The position numbers were made by a program, and so were the translations under genes. Below, one piece after another: positions 16,624 through 23,630 of a stretch of 34,402 nucleotides of DNA. Below the pieces are notes generated by a model. That model did not search any database, was not told the DNA's origin, and saw nothing but the letters and a program-made list of their open reading frames with translations. The DNA comes from Streptomyces sp. ISL-36. GTDB taxonomy: Bacteria; Actinomycetota; Actinomycetes; Streptomycetales; Streptomycetaceae. Every line of letters begins with the position of its first letter. Positions within the stretch are counted from its first letter, which is position 1. The stretch is from the NCBI RefSeq assembly GCF_018614205.1, contig NZ_JAGGOS010000160.1, forward strand, positions 1 to 34,402. The letters run 5' to 3'.

Positions 16624-17499
16624 GTGACGAGCCGGAGCGAGGACGTGGACGTGGACCAGGGCGCGGAGCAGAGCGCGGACCAGGATGCCGCCACGGGTGC
16701 CGCCGCGGGTGGTGAGCCCGGGGCCGAGCGGCCCGAGGCGCGGCTGGAGAAGGCCGTGCGGGTGGCCGAGCAGGCGCTGATCGAGTTCGAGATCGCGGTG
16801 GAGACCTTCCGGGTGGAGGTGGACAACTTCTCCCGGCTGCACCACCAGAAGCTCGGGCCCATGTACGCGCGGCTCGACGAGCTGGACGCCCAGATCGCCG
16901 AGGCGCGGGCGGCCCGGACCGGAGACCCGGACGATCTCCGGCGGGCCGAGGAGGCGCGCGCGGTCGTGATGCCGATGCCCGGCGTCGAAGAGCTCTTCCA
17001 CGACTGGATGGACTCCGACGGGCTCTCCCCCGAGGCCGCCGCGATGCTGACCGAGCAGCCGGTGCAGCCGCCCAAGCGGGTCCGGCCGGGCGAGGAGGCA
17101 CGCAAGCTGTACCGCGAGCTGGCCCGCCAGGCCCACCCCGACCTGGCGCGCGACGAGGACGAGCGCAAGCGGCGTGAGGAGTTCATCACCCGAGTGAACG
17201 CGGCGTACGCGCGCGGCGACGCCACCATGCTGCGGGAACTGTCGGCGGAGTGGGCGGCAGGCCCGGTGCCCGAGCGGGAGCGGCTCAGCGAGAGCGAGGA
17301 GCTGTACGCGCGGCTCGAGTGGCTGTCGCAGCGCAAGGAGCTGCTGACCGTGGTGGCCCGGGAGCTGGAGGAGAGCGCGATCGGCGCGATGCTGCGGATG
17401 GCGCCGGACGACCCGGACCAGCTCCTGGAGGAGATCGCCGAGCAGCTGCTCGCGCAGGTCTCCGAGCGGGAGACGGAGCTGTCCACGCTGGTGCAGTAG
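16624..17499 (+). CDS. J-domain and coiled-coil protein
   Basis: A 291-residue cytoplasmic protein. An acidic, Ala/Gly/Gln-rich N-terminus (1-38) leads into a long charged helix (about 39-100) likely to form a coiled coil. A J-domain-like segment (about 158-205) has the HPD motif in KLYRELARQAHPDLARDED and ends in NAAYARGD. The C-terminus is again helical and Glu-rich. J domains stimulate the Hsp70 ATPase DnaK, so it may be a specialised co-chaperone; it lacks the Gly/Phe and zinc regions of DnaJ. Family members are usually annotated only as J-domain-containing protein. The GTG start appears leaderless. Confidence 0.82.
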   Translation: MTSRSEDVDVDQGAEQSADQDAATGAAAGGEPGAERPEARLEKAVRVAEQALIEFEIAVETFRVEVDNFSRLHHQKLGPMYARLDELDAQIAEARAARTGDPDDLRRAEEARAVVMPMPGVEELFHDWMDSDGLSPEAAAMLTEQPVQPPKRVRPGEEARKLYRELARQAHPDLARDEDERKRREEFITRVNAAYARGDATMLRELSAEWAAGPVPERERLSESEELYARLEWLSQRKELLTVVARELEESAIGAMLRMAPDDPDQLLEEIAEQLLAQVSERETELSTLVQ

Positions 17500-17531
17500 G
17501 TTTTTCGAAGAGCGAGGTTTTTCGAAGAGCG
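17499..17531 (+). repeat. Tandem 16-bp repeat between the J-domain and rhodanese genes
   Basis: GGTTTTTCGAAGAGCG occurs at 17499-17514 and 17516-17531, one base apart, followed by a decayed third start (GGTTTCGACGAGAG). It begins on the last base of the J-domain stop codon (17497-17499) and ends 26 bp before the rhodanese ATG. T5 tracts are rare in this genome. Function unknown. Confidence 0.85.
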
Positions 17532-17556
17532 GTTTCGACGAGAGAAGGCCTGTCCC

Positions 17557-17901
17557 ATGAATTTCGCCCCGCTGCCCTCGGTGGAAGCGGCCGCTGTGCC
17601 GGCCGATGCCCTGGTGCTGGACGTCCGGGAGGACGACGAGTGGGCGGCCGGTCATGTCGAGGGCGCGCTGCACATCCCGATGAGCGACTTCGTGGCCCGC
17701 TTCGGTGAGGTGACGGAGGCGGTGGCCGAGGGCCGTCGTGCCTTTGTGATGTGCCGGGTCGGTGGCCGTTCGGCGCAGGTCACGCAGTATCTGGTGCAGC
17801 AGGGGATCGACGCGGTGAACGTCGATGGCGGCATGCTGGCCTGGGACGGTGCCGGGCGTCCGATGGTGACGGACAGCGGCGGCCCGGCGTTCGTCCTCTG
17901 A
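17557..17901 (+). CDS. Single-domain rhodanese-like protein
   Basis: A 114-residue rhodanese domain that carries sulfur as a cysteine persulfide. The active-site loop CRVGGRS begins at Cys66. Other family features are LVLDVREDDEWAAGHVEGALHIP at the N-terminus and NVDGGMLAWDGAGRP at the C-terminus. The ribosome site is GAGAAGG about 7-13 bp before ATG 17557. It lies 57 bp after the J-domain gene and converges on the acyl-CoA dehydrogenase gene with a 10-bp gap. The physiological sulfur acceptor is unknown. Confidence 0.93.
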   Translation: MNFAPLPSVEAAAVPADALVLDVREDDEWAAGHVEGALHIPMSDFVARFGEVTEAVAEGRRAFVMCRVGGRSAQVTQYLVQQGIDAVNVDGGMLAWDGAGRPMVTDSGGPAFVL

Positions 17902-17911
17902 GCGGGTTCCT

Positions 17912-19045
17912 CTAGGCGAGGGGGTGGGCGGCCAGCAGGTCGCCCAAGGTCTCCTCGTGGGCCGCGGCGGGGCCGAGGGCGAGTTCGAGCTGCTTGGCCC
18001 AGGCGTGGTAGCGGTGCAGGGAGCAGTCGGTGTCGGCGCCGAAGCCGCCGTGGAGGTGCTGGGCGGTCTGCACCACGCGGCGTACGCCTTCCGATGCCCA
18101 GATCTTGGCGACGGCGATGTCCGCGGCGGGCGGCAGGGGGCCGCCGGCTCCGGTGCTGATGCGCCAGGCGGCCTGCCAGAGGGTGACTTCCATGGCGCGT
18201 AGGTCGATGTAGCGGTCGGCGGCCTGCACGGCGACGGCCTGGAAGGTGGCCACGGGGTGGCCGAACTGTTCCCGTTTGCCGGTGTACTGGCTGGTCATGG
18301 CCAGGACGCTCTCGCCGAGGCCGAGGGCGAGTGCGCATGTTCCGGTGGCGAGGACGCCGCGCAGCCAGTCCCAGGCGCCTTCGGTGTCGATGACGTCGTC
18401 GTCGGTGAGGCGTACGGAGTCGAGGTGGAGTTCGGCGAGGAGTTCGCCGCTGGTGGAGTACTGCTCGGCCAGGGTGAGGCCCTGGTGGGTGCGGGGGAGC
18501 AGGGCGAGGACGGTGTGTCCTTCGGGAGTGTGGGCGGGGACGGCGATGCGGTCGGCGCCGTGTGCCCAGGGGACGGCGCTCTGGAGGCCGTCGAGGATCC
18601 AGTCGGTGCCGTCGCGGTGTGCGGTGACGGCGAGTTCGGCGGGGTCGTGTCCGCTGCGGCCGTTGGAGGCGGCGGTGAGGATGAGTTCGCCGCGGCCGAT
18701 GCGGGGCAGGAGGTCGGCCGCTGTGTGTTCGTCGGCGTACCGCTGGATGGTCATGGCGACCGCGCTGGTTTCCAGGAGGGGTACGCGGGCGAGGACGCGG
18801 GCGGATTCGCGCAGGATGAGGCAGAGGGCGATGGTGTCGAGGCCGGCGCCGTCGTGTTCGGGGGCGAGGACGAGGCTGAGGAGGTCGGCGGCGGCGAGGC
18901 GGGACCAGAGCGGTCGGTCGAAGTCCTCGGCGACGGCGCCGGGGGTGAGCGCGGGGCTCGGTACGCCGTCGGGTGGGACGTCGGCGAAGACCGCTCTGGC
19001 TGCCTCGACGGCCGCCTGCTGTTCCTCGGTGAAGGTGAAGTCCAC
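17912..19045 (-). CDS. Acyl-CoA dehydrogenase, steroid/bile-acid type
   Basis: A 377-residue FAD-dependent acyl-CoA dehydrogenase. The N-terminal helical domain starts MDFTFTEEQQAAVEAAR, and the C-terminal domain has YTGKREQFGHPVATFQAV and HGGFGADTDCSLHRYHAWAK. The latter resembles actinobacterial steroid side-chain and ring dehydrogenases (FadE/ChsE/IpdE types). The C-terminal YEGT glutamate used as catalytic base by many acyl-CoA dehydrogenases is not visible; in actinobacterial two-subunit enzymes one subunit lacks it, so this protein may need a partner encoded elsewhere. A KstR-like box lies 65-78 bp before ATG 19045. The ribosome site is GGGAGGG. It follows paaE in the same direction but across a 105-bp gap with its own operators. 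Confidence 0.87.
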   Translation of the reverse strand: MDFTFTEEQQAAVEAARAVFADVPPDGVPSPALTPGAVAEDFDRPLWSRLAAADLLSLVLAPEHDGAGLDTIALCLILRESARVLARVPLLETSAVAMTIQRYADEHTAADLLPRIGRGELILTAASNGRSGHDPAELAVTAHRDGTDWILDGLQSAVPWAHGADRIAVPAHTPEGHTVLALLPRTHQGLTLAEQYSTSGELLAELHLDSVRLTDDDVIDTEGAWDWLRGVLATGTCALALGLGESVLAMTSQYTGKREQFGHPVATFQAVAVQAADRYIDLRAMEVTLWQAAWRISTGAGGPLPPAADIAVAKIWASEGVRRVVQTAQHLHGGFGADTDCSLHRYHAWAKQLELALGPAAAHEETLGDLLAAHPLA

Positions 19046-19093
19046 AGCCTTTCCCTCCCGTTGGTTCTGTTGTCTCTTCGACGGGCCCGCTTC

Positions 19094-19106
19094 TGACGGA
19101 CCGTCA
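19094..19106. promoter_or_regulatory. Palindrome overlapping the acyl-CoA dehydrogenase promoter
   Basis: TGACGGACCGTCA is a perfect palindrome around one central base. On the minus strand it overlaps a -35-like TTGACG (19102-19107). It is a separate operator candidate from the neighbouring KstR-like box; the factor is unknown. Confidence 0.45.
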
Positions 19107-19109
19107 AGA

Positions 19110-19123
19110 TAGAACAGGTTCTA
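19110..19123. promoter_or_regulatory. KstR-like operator
   Basis: TAGAACAGGTTCTA is a perfect inverted repeat (TAGAAC, AG, GTTCTA). It fits TNNAACNNGTTNNA, the motif described for the steroid-catabolism repressor KstR in mycobacteria and rhodococci, at every defined position. It lies just upstream of the -35-like TTGACG of the acyl-CoA dehydrogenase gene. Confidence 0.7.
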
Positions 19124-19150
19124 GGGGAAGGGAATGGCTGCGCGGGGCTG

Positions 19151-20212
19151 TCAGCGGTCGAAGTCGAGCTCCACTTCCGCTGTGGCGGGGTGGGACTGGC
19201 AGGCCAGGACGTAGCCGGCTTCGGTCTCTTCGGGTTCCAGTGCGAAGTTGCGGTCCATCCGTACCTCGCCGCCGACCAGGAAAGCGCGGCAGGTGCCGCA
19301 CACGCCGCCCTTGCAGGCGTAGGGGGCGTCCGCGCGGGCTCGCAGCACGGTGTCGAGCAGGGTCTCGCCCTCCTGTACGGGCCAGTTTCCGGAGCGTCCG
19401 TGGAGGGTGGCCGTCAGGGTGGCGTGGACGGGTGCGCCGGCGGTGGGTGCCGGGGCGGGTGCCGAGCCGTCGTCGACGTGGAAGATCTCCTGGTGGATGC
19501 GGCCGCGTTCCACGCCGAGTCCGCGCAGGGCGTGTTCGGCGCTCTGGACGAGGCCGAAGGGGCCGCACAGGAACCAGCCGTCGATGTCGCTTACGGGCAG
19601 GAGCGCGGGCAGGAGGCCGGTCAACCGTTCCTGGTCGAGGCGTCCGGAGGGGAGGCCGGACTGCTGTTCCTCCCGGGAGAGCACGGTGACGAGCTGGAAG
19701 CGGTCGGGGAAGCGGTCCTTGAGGTCGGCCACCTCGTCGAGGAACATCGTGGAGGAGGCGGTGCGGTCGCTGCGGACGAGGCAGAACCGGGCCTCCGGTT
19801 CCTGGGCGAGGAGTGTCGCGGCCATGGAGAGGACCGGGGTGATGCCGCTGCCGCCGACGACGGCGGCGAAGTGTCCTGGGCGGGGGGCGAGGACGAAGCG
19901 GCCGGTCGGCTCCATGACCTCGACGGTGTCGCCGACGGAGAGTTCCTTGAGTGCGTACGTGGAGAACTCGCCGCCGTCGACGAGTCGGATGCCGACGCGC
20001 AGGACGGGTTCCCCGCCAGCCGGGGCGGCCGGGGTGCAGATCGAGTAGGTGCGGCGGAGCTCTTCGCCGTTCTGTGCAGTGCGGCGCAGAGCGACGTGCT
20101 GGCCGGGGGTGTGGCGGTAGGTCTCGCGCAGCTCGGGTGGGACCGCGAAGGTGACGGCCACCGAGTCGTCCGTGAGCTGCTCGACCTCGCTCACCGTGAG
20201 CGGGTGGAACAT
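19151..20212 (-). CDS. paaE: Phenylacetyl-CoA epoxidase reductase PaaE
   Basis: A 353-residue electron-transfer subunit that passes NADPH electrons to the diiron site of PaaA. The FAD domain (about 1-105) has RRTYSICTP, the NAD(P)H domain (about 105-235) has VVGGSGITPVLSM and WFLCGPFGLV, and a plant-type [2Fe-2S] domain (about 260-353) carries ligands Cys300, Cys305, Cys308 and Cys338. The ATG directly follows the paaD stop codon (TAG then ATG, no gap), so translation is coupled. It is the last of five paa genes, and all expected motifs are intact. Confidence 0.96.
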   Translation of the reverse strand: MFHPLTVSEVEQLTDDSVAVTFAVPPELRETYRHTPGQHVALRRTAQNGEELRRTYSICTPAAPAGGEPVLRVGIRLVDGGEFSTYALKELSVGDTVEVMEPTGRFVLAPRPGHFAAVVGGSGITPVLSMAATLLAQEPEARFCLVRSDRTASSTMFLDEVADLKDRFPDRFQLVTVLSREEQQSGLPSGRLDQERLTGLLPALLPVSDIDGWFLCGPFGLVQSAEHALRGLGVERGRIHQEIFHVDDGSAPAPAPTAGAPVHATLTATLHGRSGNWPVQEGETLLDTVLRARADAPYACKGGVCGTCRAFLVGGEVRMDRNFALEPEETEAGYVLACQSHPATAEVELDFDR

Positions 20213-20710
20213 CTACAACTCCTTGAAGTGGTCGAACGGTTCGCGGCAGGTCGTGCAGCGGCGCAGTGCCTTGCAGGCGGTGGAGGAGAACCGGCTGAGC
20301 AGCTCGGTGTCGGTGGAGCCGCAGTGGGGGCAGCGGATCGCCAGGGTGAGGGGGATCGGTCCGCCGGCCGGGCCCTGTGGGCGGGGCGGGGCGATGCCGA
20401 ACTCGGTGAGTTTGCGGCGTCCTTCGTCGCTGATGTCGTCGGTCGACCAGGCGGGGGCGAGGACGGTGACGACGGAGACCTCGGGCACGCCGTGGTCGTG
20501 CAGGGCGCGCTCGATGTCCGAGGCCATTGTTTCGATCGCGGGGCAGCCGGTGTAGGTGGGGGTCAGTTCGACCTCGACCCGGCCGGGGCCGAGTACCTGG
20601 ACGCCGCGGAGGACTCCCAGTTCCTGCAGGGTGAGGACGGGGAGCTCGGGGTCGGGGACGGCGCCGGCGATCCGGCTCAGTTCCTCTTCCAGGGCGGTCA
20701 TGGTCACCAT
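20213..20710 (-). CDS. paaD: PaaD, epoxidase maturation protein
   Basis: A 165-residue protein with an N-terminal MIP18/DUF59 domain (VPDPELPVLTLQELGVLRGV, TYTGCPAIETM) and a C-terminal zinc-ribbon-like domain with cysteines in IRCPHCGSTD and RRCTTCREPF. PaaD is needed for an active phenylacetyl-CoA epoxidase and is thought to help with metal or Fe-S centre assembly. Three starts are possible within a few bases: ATG 20710, GTG 20707 (which would make a four-base GTGA overlap with paaC, like that of paaC with paaB) and ATG 20701. I give the longest. The stop abuts the paaE start. Confidence 0.93.
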   Translation of the reverse strand: MVTMTALEEELSRIAGAVPDPELPVLTLQELGVLRGVQVLGPGRVEVELTPTYTGCPAIETMASDIERALHDHGVPEVSVVTVLAPAWSTDDISDEGRRKLTEFGIAPPRPQGPAGGPIPLTLAIRCPHCGSTDTELLSRFSSTACKALRRCTTCREPFDHFKEL

Positions 20711-21429
20711 GTCGCCCCCGGGTGGCTGCGGTGCAGGTGCTGCATCTCGGCGAGCATGCGTCCGAAGGGTTCGGTGTGCAGGCCTTGGCGGCCGGCGCCG
20801 GCGGTCCAGGCGCCGGTGCGCGGGCCGTCCGGCACGGTGAGGGTGGCCTGTTCGAGGACGGCGGTGACCGATTCCAGCCAGCTGTTCTCCATGGCGGGGA
20901 GGTCCACGTCGAGCCCGTCGACGGGCTGGAACAGTTCGCCGGTGTAGCGCCACAGGGCGTCGCAGGCCTGCTGCATGCGGGTGTGGCTCTCGGGGGTGCC
21001 GTCGCCGAGGCGGAGGGTCCAGTGCTCGGCGTGGTCCTGGTGGTAGGCGACTTCCTTGACGGCTTTGGCCGCGAGGCCGCTGAGGGGGCTTTCGCCGGAG
21101 GCCAGCTGCCCGTAGAGGAGCTTCTGGTAGGTGGAGAAGTAGAGCTGGCGGGCGATGGTGTGGGCGAAGTCGCCGTTGGGCTGTTCGACGAGCTGGGTGT
21201 TGCGGAAGGCGCGTTCTTCTCGGAGGTAGGCGAGTTCGTCCTCGTCGCCGACGAGGGAGAGCAGGACGCGGGCCTGGCCGAGGAGGTCGAGCGCGATGTT
21301 GGCGAGGGCGACGTCCTCCTCCAGGACGGGGGCGTTGCCGGCCCATTCCCCCAGGCGGTGGGAGAGCACGAGGGCGTCGTCTCCGAGGGCGAGGGCGGCG
21401 GCCTCGATCGCGGTGGTCTGTGCGGTCAC
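20704..21429 (-). CDS. paaC: Phenylacetyl-CoA epoxidase structural subunit PaaC
   Basis: A 241-residue ferritin-like helical protein (LGDDALVLSHRLGEW, NIALDLLGQARVLL, KEVAYHQDHAEHWTLRLGDG). In the known complex PaaC pairs with PaaA and supports it structurally without keeping a full diiron site. GTG 21429 overlaps the paaB stop by four bases (GTGA). A longer open frame to 21699 is only a shadow of paaB, so the GTG is preferred. Confidence 0.95.
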   Translation of the reverse strand: MTAQTTAIEAAALALGDDALVLSHRLGEWAGNAPVLEEDVALANIALDLLGQARVLLSLVGDEDELAYLREERAFRNTQLVEQPNGDFAHTIARQLYFSTYQKLLYGQLASGESPLSGLAAKAVKEVAYHQDHAEHWTLRLGDGTPESHTRMQQACDALWRYTGELFQPVDGLDVDLPAMENSWLESVTAVLEQATLTVPDGPRTGAWTAGAGRQGLHTEPFGRMLAEMQHLHRSHPGATW

Positions 21430-21713
21430 AGGTGCTTCACCCCCTCCGGGATCTCGTAGAACGTGGGGTGGCGGTAGGGCTTGTCCGCCGAGGGTTCGAA
21501 GAACGGGTCCTTCTCGTCGGGTGAGGAGGCGGTGATCGTGGCGGAGGGGACGACCCAGATCGAGACGCCTTCGCCTCGGCGGGTGTACAGGTCGCGGGCG
21601 TTGCGCAGGGCCATTTCGGCGTCCGGGGCGTGCAGGCTGCCCGCGTGGGTGTGGGAAAGTCCGCGGCGCGAGCGCACGAACACCTCCCACAGGGGCCATC
21701 CGTCGGTGGTCAT
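21426..21713 (-). CDS. paaB: Phenylacetyl-CoA epoxidase subunit PaaB
   Basis: A 95-residue protein with the characteristic PaaB start WPLWEVFVRSRRGLSHTHAGS and middle DAEMALRNARDLYTRRGEG. PaaB bridges PaaAC units in the epoxidase complex. ATG 21713 overlaps the paaA stop (ATGA), and its own stop overlaps the paaC GTG, so it is coupled on both sides. Confidence 0.96.
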   Translation of the reverse strand: MTTDGWPLWEVFVRSRRGLSHTHAGSLHAPDAEMALRNARDLYTRRGEGVSIWVVPSATITASSPDEKDPFFEPSADKPYRHPTFYEIPEGVKHL

Positions 21714-22789
21714 GCCCGTGCCTCCCCGTGCTTCTGCTGCTCGGCGTGCTGTTCCGTGTGCGTGTCCGTGTGGTGTTTGTCGGCGTGCTTCTCGGCGTAA
21801 GCGGCGGCTGCTTCCCTGACCCAGGCGCCGTCCTCGTGGGCCTGGCGGCGCCGGTTGAGCCGCTGTTCGTTGCAGGGGCCGTTGCCCTTGAGGACGTCCC
21901 AGAACTCGGTCCAGTCGATGGGTCCGAAGTCGTAGTGTCCGCGTTCCTCGTTCCACCGCAGGTCGGGGTCGGGGAGAGTGAGCCCGAGGGCTTCGGCCTG
22001 GGGGACGGCGATGTCGACGAAGCGCTGGCGCAGTTCGTCGTTGGAGTGGCGCTTGATCTTCCAGGCCATGGACTGGGCGGAGTGGGCCGACTCGTCGTCC
22101 GGCGGGCCGAACATCATCAGTGAGGGCCACCACCAGCGGTCGACCGCGTCCTGGGCCATCGCGTGCTGGGCCTCGGTGCCCCGGGAGAGGGCGAGCAGGG
22201 CTTCGTAGCCCTGCCGCTGGTGGAAGGACTCCTCCTTGCAGACCCGGATCATGGCGCGGGCGTACGGGCCGTACGAGCAGCGGCAGAGGGGGACCTGGTT
22301 GGTGATGGCGGCGCCGTCCACGAGCCAGCCGATGGCGCCGACGTCGGCCCAGGTCAGCGTGGGGTAGTTGAAGATCGAGGAGTACTTCTGGCGGCCGGAG
22401 TGGAGCTTGTCGAGGAGTTCGTCGCGGCTGGTGCCGAGGGTTTCCGCGGCGCTGTACAGGTAGAGGCCGTGGCCGGCCTCGTCCTGGACCTTGGCCATGA
22501 GGATCGCCTTGCGCCGGAGTGTGGGCGCGCGGGTGATCCAGTTGGCCTCCGGCTGCATGCCGATGATCTCGGAGTGGGCGTGCTGGGCGATCTGGCGGAC
22601 GAGGGAGGCCCGGTAGGCGTCGGGCATCCAGTCGCGCGGTTCGATGCGCTCGTCGGCGGCGACGGCGGCATCGAACACCGCCTCGTGGGCGGCTCGGGTG
22701 GCCGCCGCGGCGGTGTCCTGCTCGGTGCGCACGTCCTGTGCGTCCGCGGTCACTGCTGTCATGGCTGTCGCTGCCGTCCCTGCGGTCAT
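21710..22789 (-). CDS. paaA: Phenylacetyl-CoA epoxidase catalytic subunit PaaA
   Basis: A 359-residue diiron oxygenase subunit that epoxidises the aromatic ring of phenylacetyl-CoA. The carboxylate/histidine iron-ligand motifs are visible in KVQDEAGHGLYLY and KEESFHQRQGYEA, and conserved regions include WMPDAYRASLVRQIAQHAHSE. The C-terminus ends in a His/Glu/Lys-rich hydrophilic tail (HTDTHTEQHAEQQKHG) that is unusual for the family and may be species-specific. ATG 22789 follows a GGGGG ribosome site. It heads the paaABCDE operon, behind a TTGACA promoter and a PaaR-type operator. Confidence 0.96.
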   Translation of the reverse strand: MTAGTAATAMTAVTADAQDVRTEQDTAAAATRAAHEAVFDAAVAADERIEPRDWMPDAYRASLVRQIAQHAHSEIIGMQPEANWITRAPTLRRKAILMAKVQDEAGHGLYLYSAAETLGTSRDELLDKLHSGRQKYSSIFNYPTLTWADVGAIGWLVDGAAITNQVPLCRCSYGPYARAMIRVCKEESFHQRQGYEALLALSRGTEAQHAMAQDAVDRWWWPSLMMFGPPDDESAHSAQSMAWKIKRHSNDELRQRFVDIAVPQAEALGLTLPDPDLRWNEERGHYDFGPIDWTEFWDVLKGNGPCNEQRLNRRRQAHEDGAWVREAAAAYAEKHADKHHTDTHTEQHAEQQKHGEARA

Positions 22790-22803
22790 CGGACCCCCTA
22801 CCG

Positions 22804-22817
22804 ACCGATCGTTCGGT
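22804..22817. promoter_or_regulatory. PaaR-type operator before paaA
   Basis: ACCGATCGTTCGGT fits ACCGNNCGNNCGGT, the core reported, as I recall, for the TetR regulator PaaR of Corynebacterium. Read on the minus strand it is ACCGAACGATCGGT, identical to the box at 27510-27523. It lies 15-28 bp before the paaA ATG, just downstream of the promoter. A partial second site (GGTCGGTCGG) is at 22832-22841. Confidence 0.75.
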
Positions 22818-22825
22818 TGAATGAC

Positions 22826-22854
22826 TTCAATGGTCGGTCGGCGGCCCGTATGGT
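22826..22854 (+). promoter_or_regulatory. Promoter of the DUF5819 gene
   Basis: TTCAAT (22826-22831), 17 bp, then TATGGT (22849-22854) form a plausible plus-strand promoter. It overlaps the divergent paaA promoter, so the two may compete. Confidence 0.45.
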
Positions 22855-22859
22855 GTCAA
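22830..22859 (-). promoter_or_regulatory. Promoter of paaABCDE
   Basis: On the minus strand a consensus -35 TTGACA (22854-22859) is followed, after 18 bp, by GACCAT (22830-22835) as -10. Transcription would start about 30 bp before the paaA ATG, directly over or just before the PaaR-type box. Confidence 0.5.
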
Positions 22860-22862
22860 CCC

Positions 22863-22871
22863 TGTGGATAA
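22863..22871 (-). promoter_or_regulatory. DnaA-box-like sequence
   Basis: TGTGGATAA, on the other strand TTATCCACA, is a perfect classical DnaA box. It lies in the 5' leader of the DUF5819 gene, 46 bp from the PaaR-type box. Confidence 0.45.
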
Positions 22872-22901
22872 CCGGGGTGGGCCGAACGGGATCGGAGCAG
22901 G

Positions 22902-23630
22902 ATGGACGCGCACGACGACGCGGGTGAGTCCGAGGGCCGCCCGGCCCCCGGTAGGGGGGACCGCTCCGGTGCCGGGATCGCCTCGCTCTCGCTCCCGTAC
23001 CAGGTCGTCGCGGCCGTCGCACTCGCCGTCGTCGCGGTCTTCGCCTGCGTGCACCTGGCGATGGTCTTTCTGCACGTCGCGCCCTCGAACACGCTGACCA
23101 AGCAGCACGGCGAGGCCGTCGACGACTGGGTCTATCCCGAGTTCGAGCAGAACTGGAAGCTCTTCGCCCCCAACCCGCTCCAGCAGAACGTCGCCGTCCA
23201 GGTCCGCGCGCAGGTCGCGAGCGCCGACGGCACCCGGCGCACCACGGACTGGATCGACCTGTCCGCGCAGGACGCCCGAGCGATCCGCGGCAGCCTGGTG
23301 CCCAGCCATACCGAGCAGAACGAGCTCCGCCGGGCGTGGGACTTCTATCAGAACTCCCACACCGACGACCATCGGCCCAACGGTCTGCGCGGCCGGCTCT
23401 CCGAGAGCTATGTGCGCCGGATCGTCATGCTCCGTCTCGACGAGCGGCGCCTCGGCGGCACGGTGGAGCGGATCCAGCTCCGCTCGGCCGTCCGGGCCGT
23501 CCCGGCCCCGCCGTGGAGCACCGAACGGATCGACACGGCCCCCGTCCACCGCGAGCTTCCCTGGTGGCAGATCAGCGCCGCCGACCTGCCCCGCGGGACG
23601 CAGGACGACCGTACGGAGGCGACCCGGTGA
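22902..23630 (+). CDS. DUF5819 family membrane-anchored protein
   Basis: A 242-residue protein with a Gly/Asp-rich cytoplasmic start, one membrane helix (about 30-55, VVAAVALAVVAVFACVHLAM) and a C-terminal domain outside the membrane. Conserved-looking motifs are YPEFEQNWKLFAPNP and VRRIVMLRLDERR. I recognise the family as DUF5819, function unknown. ATG 22902 has CGGAGCAGG in front. The stop overlaps the HTTM gene start by four bases (GTGA), so the two proteins are coupled and probably work together. Confidence 0.8.
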   Translation: MDAHDDAGESEGRPAPGRGDRSGAGIASLSLPYQVVAAVALAVVAVFACVHLAMVFLHVAPSNTLTKQHGEAVDDWVYPEFEQNWKLFAPNPLQQNVAVQVRAQVASADGTRRTTDWIDLSAQDARAIRGSLVPSHTEQNELRRAWDFYQNSHTDDHRPNGLRGRLSESYVRRIVMLRLDERRLGGTVERIQLRSAVRAVPAPPWSTERIDTAPVHRELPWWQISAADLPRGTQDDRTEATR

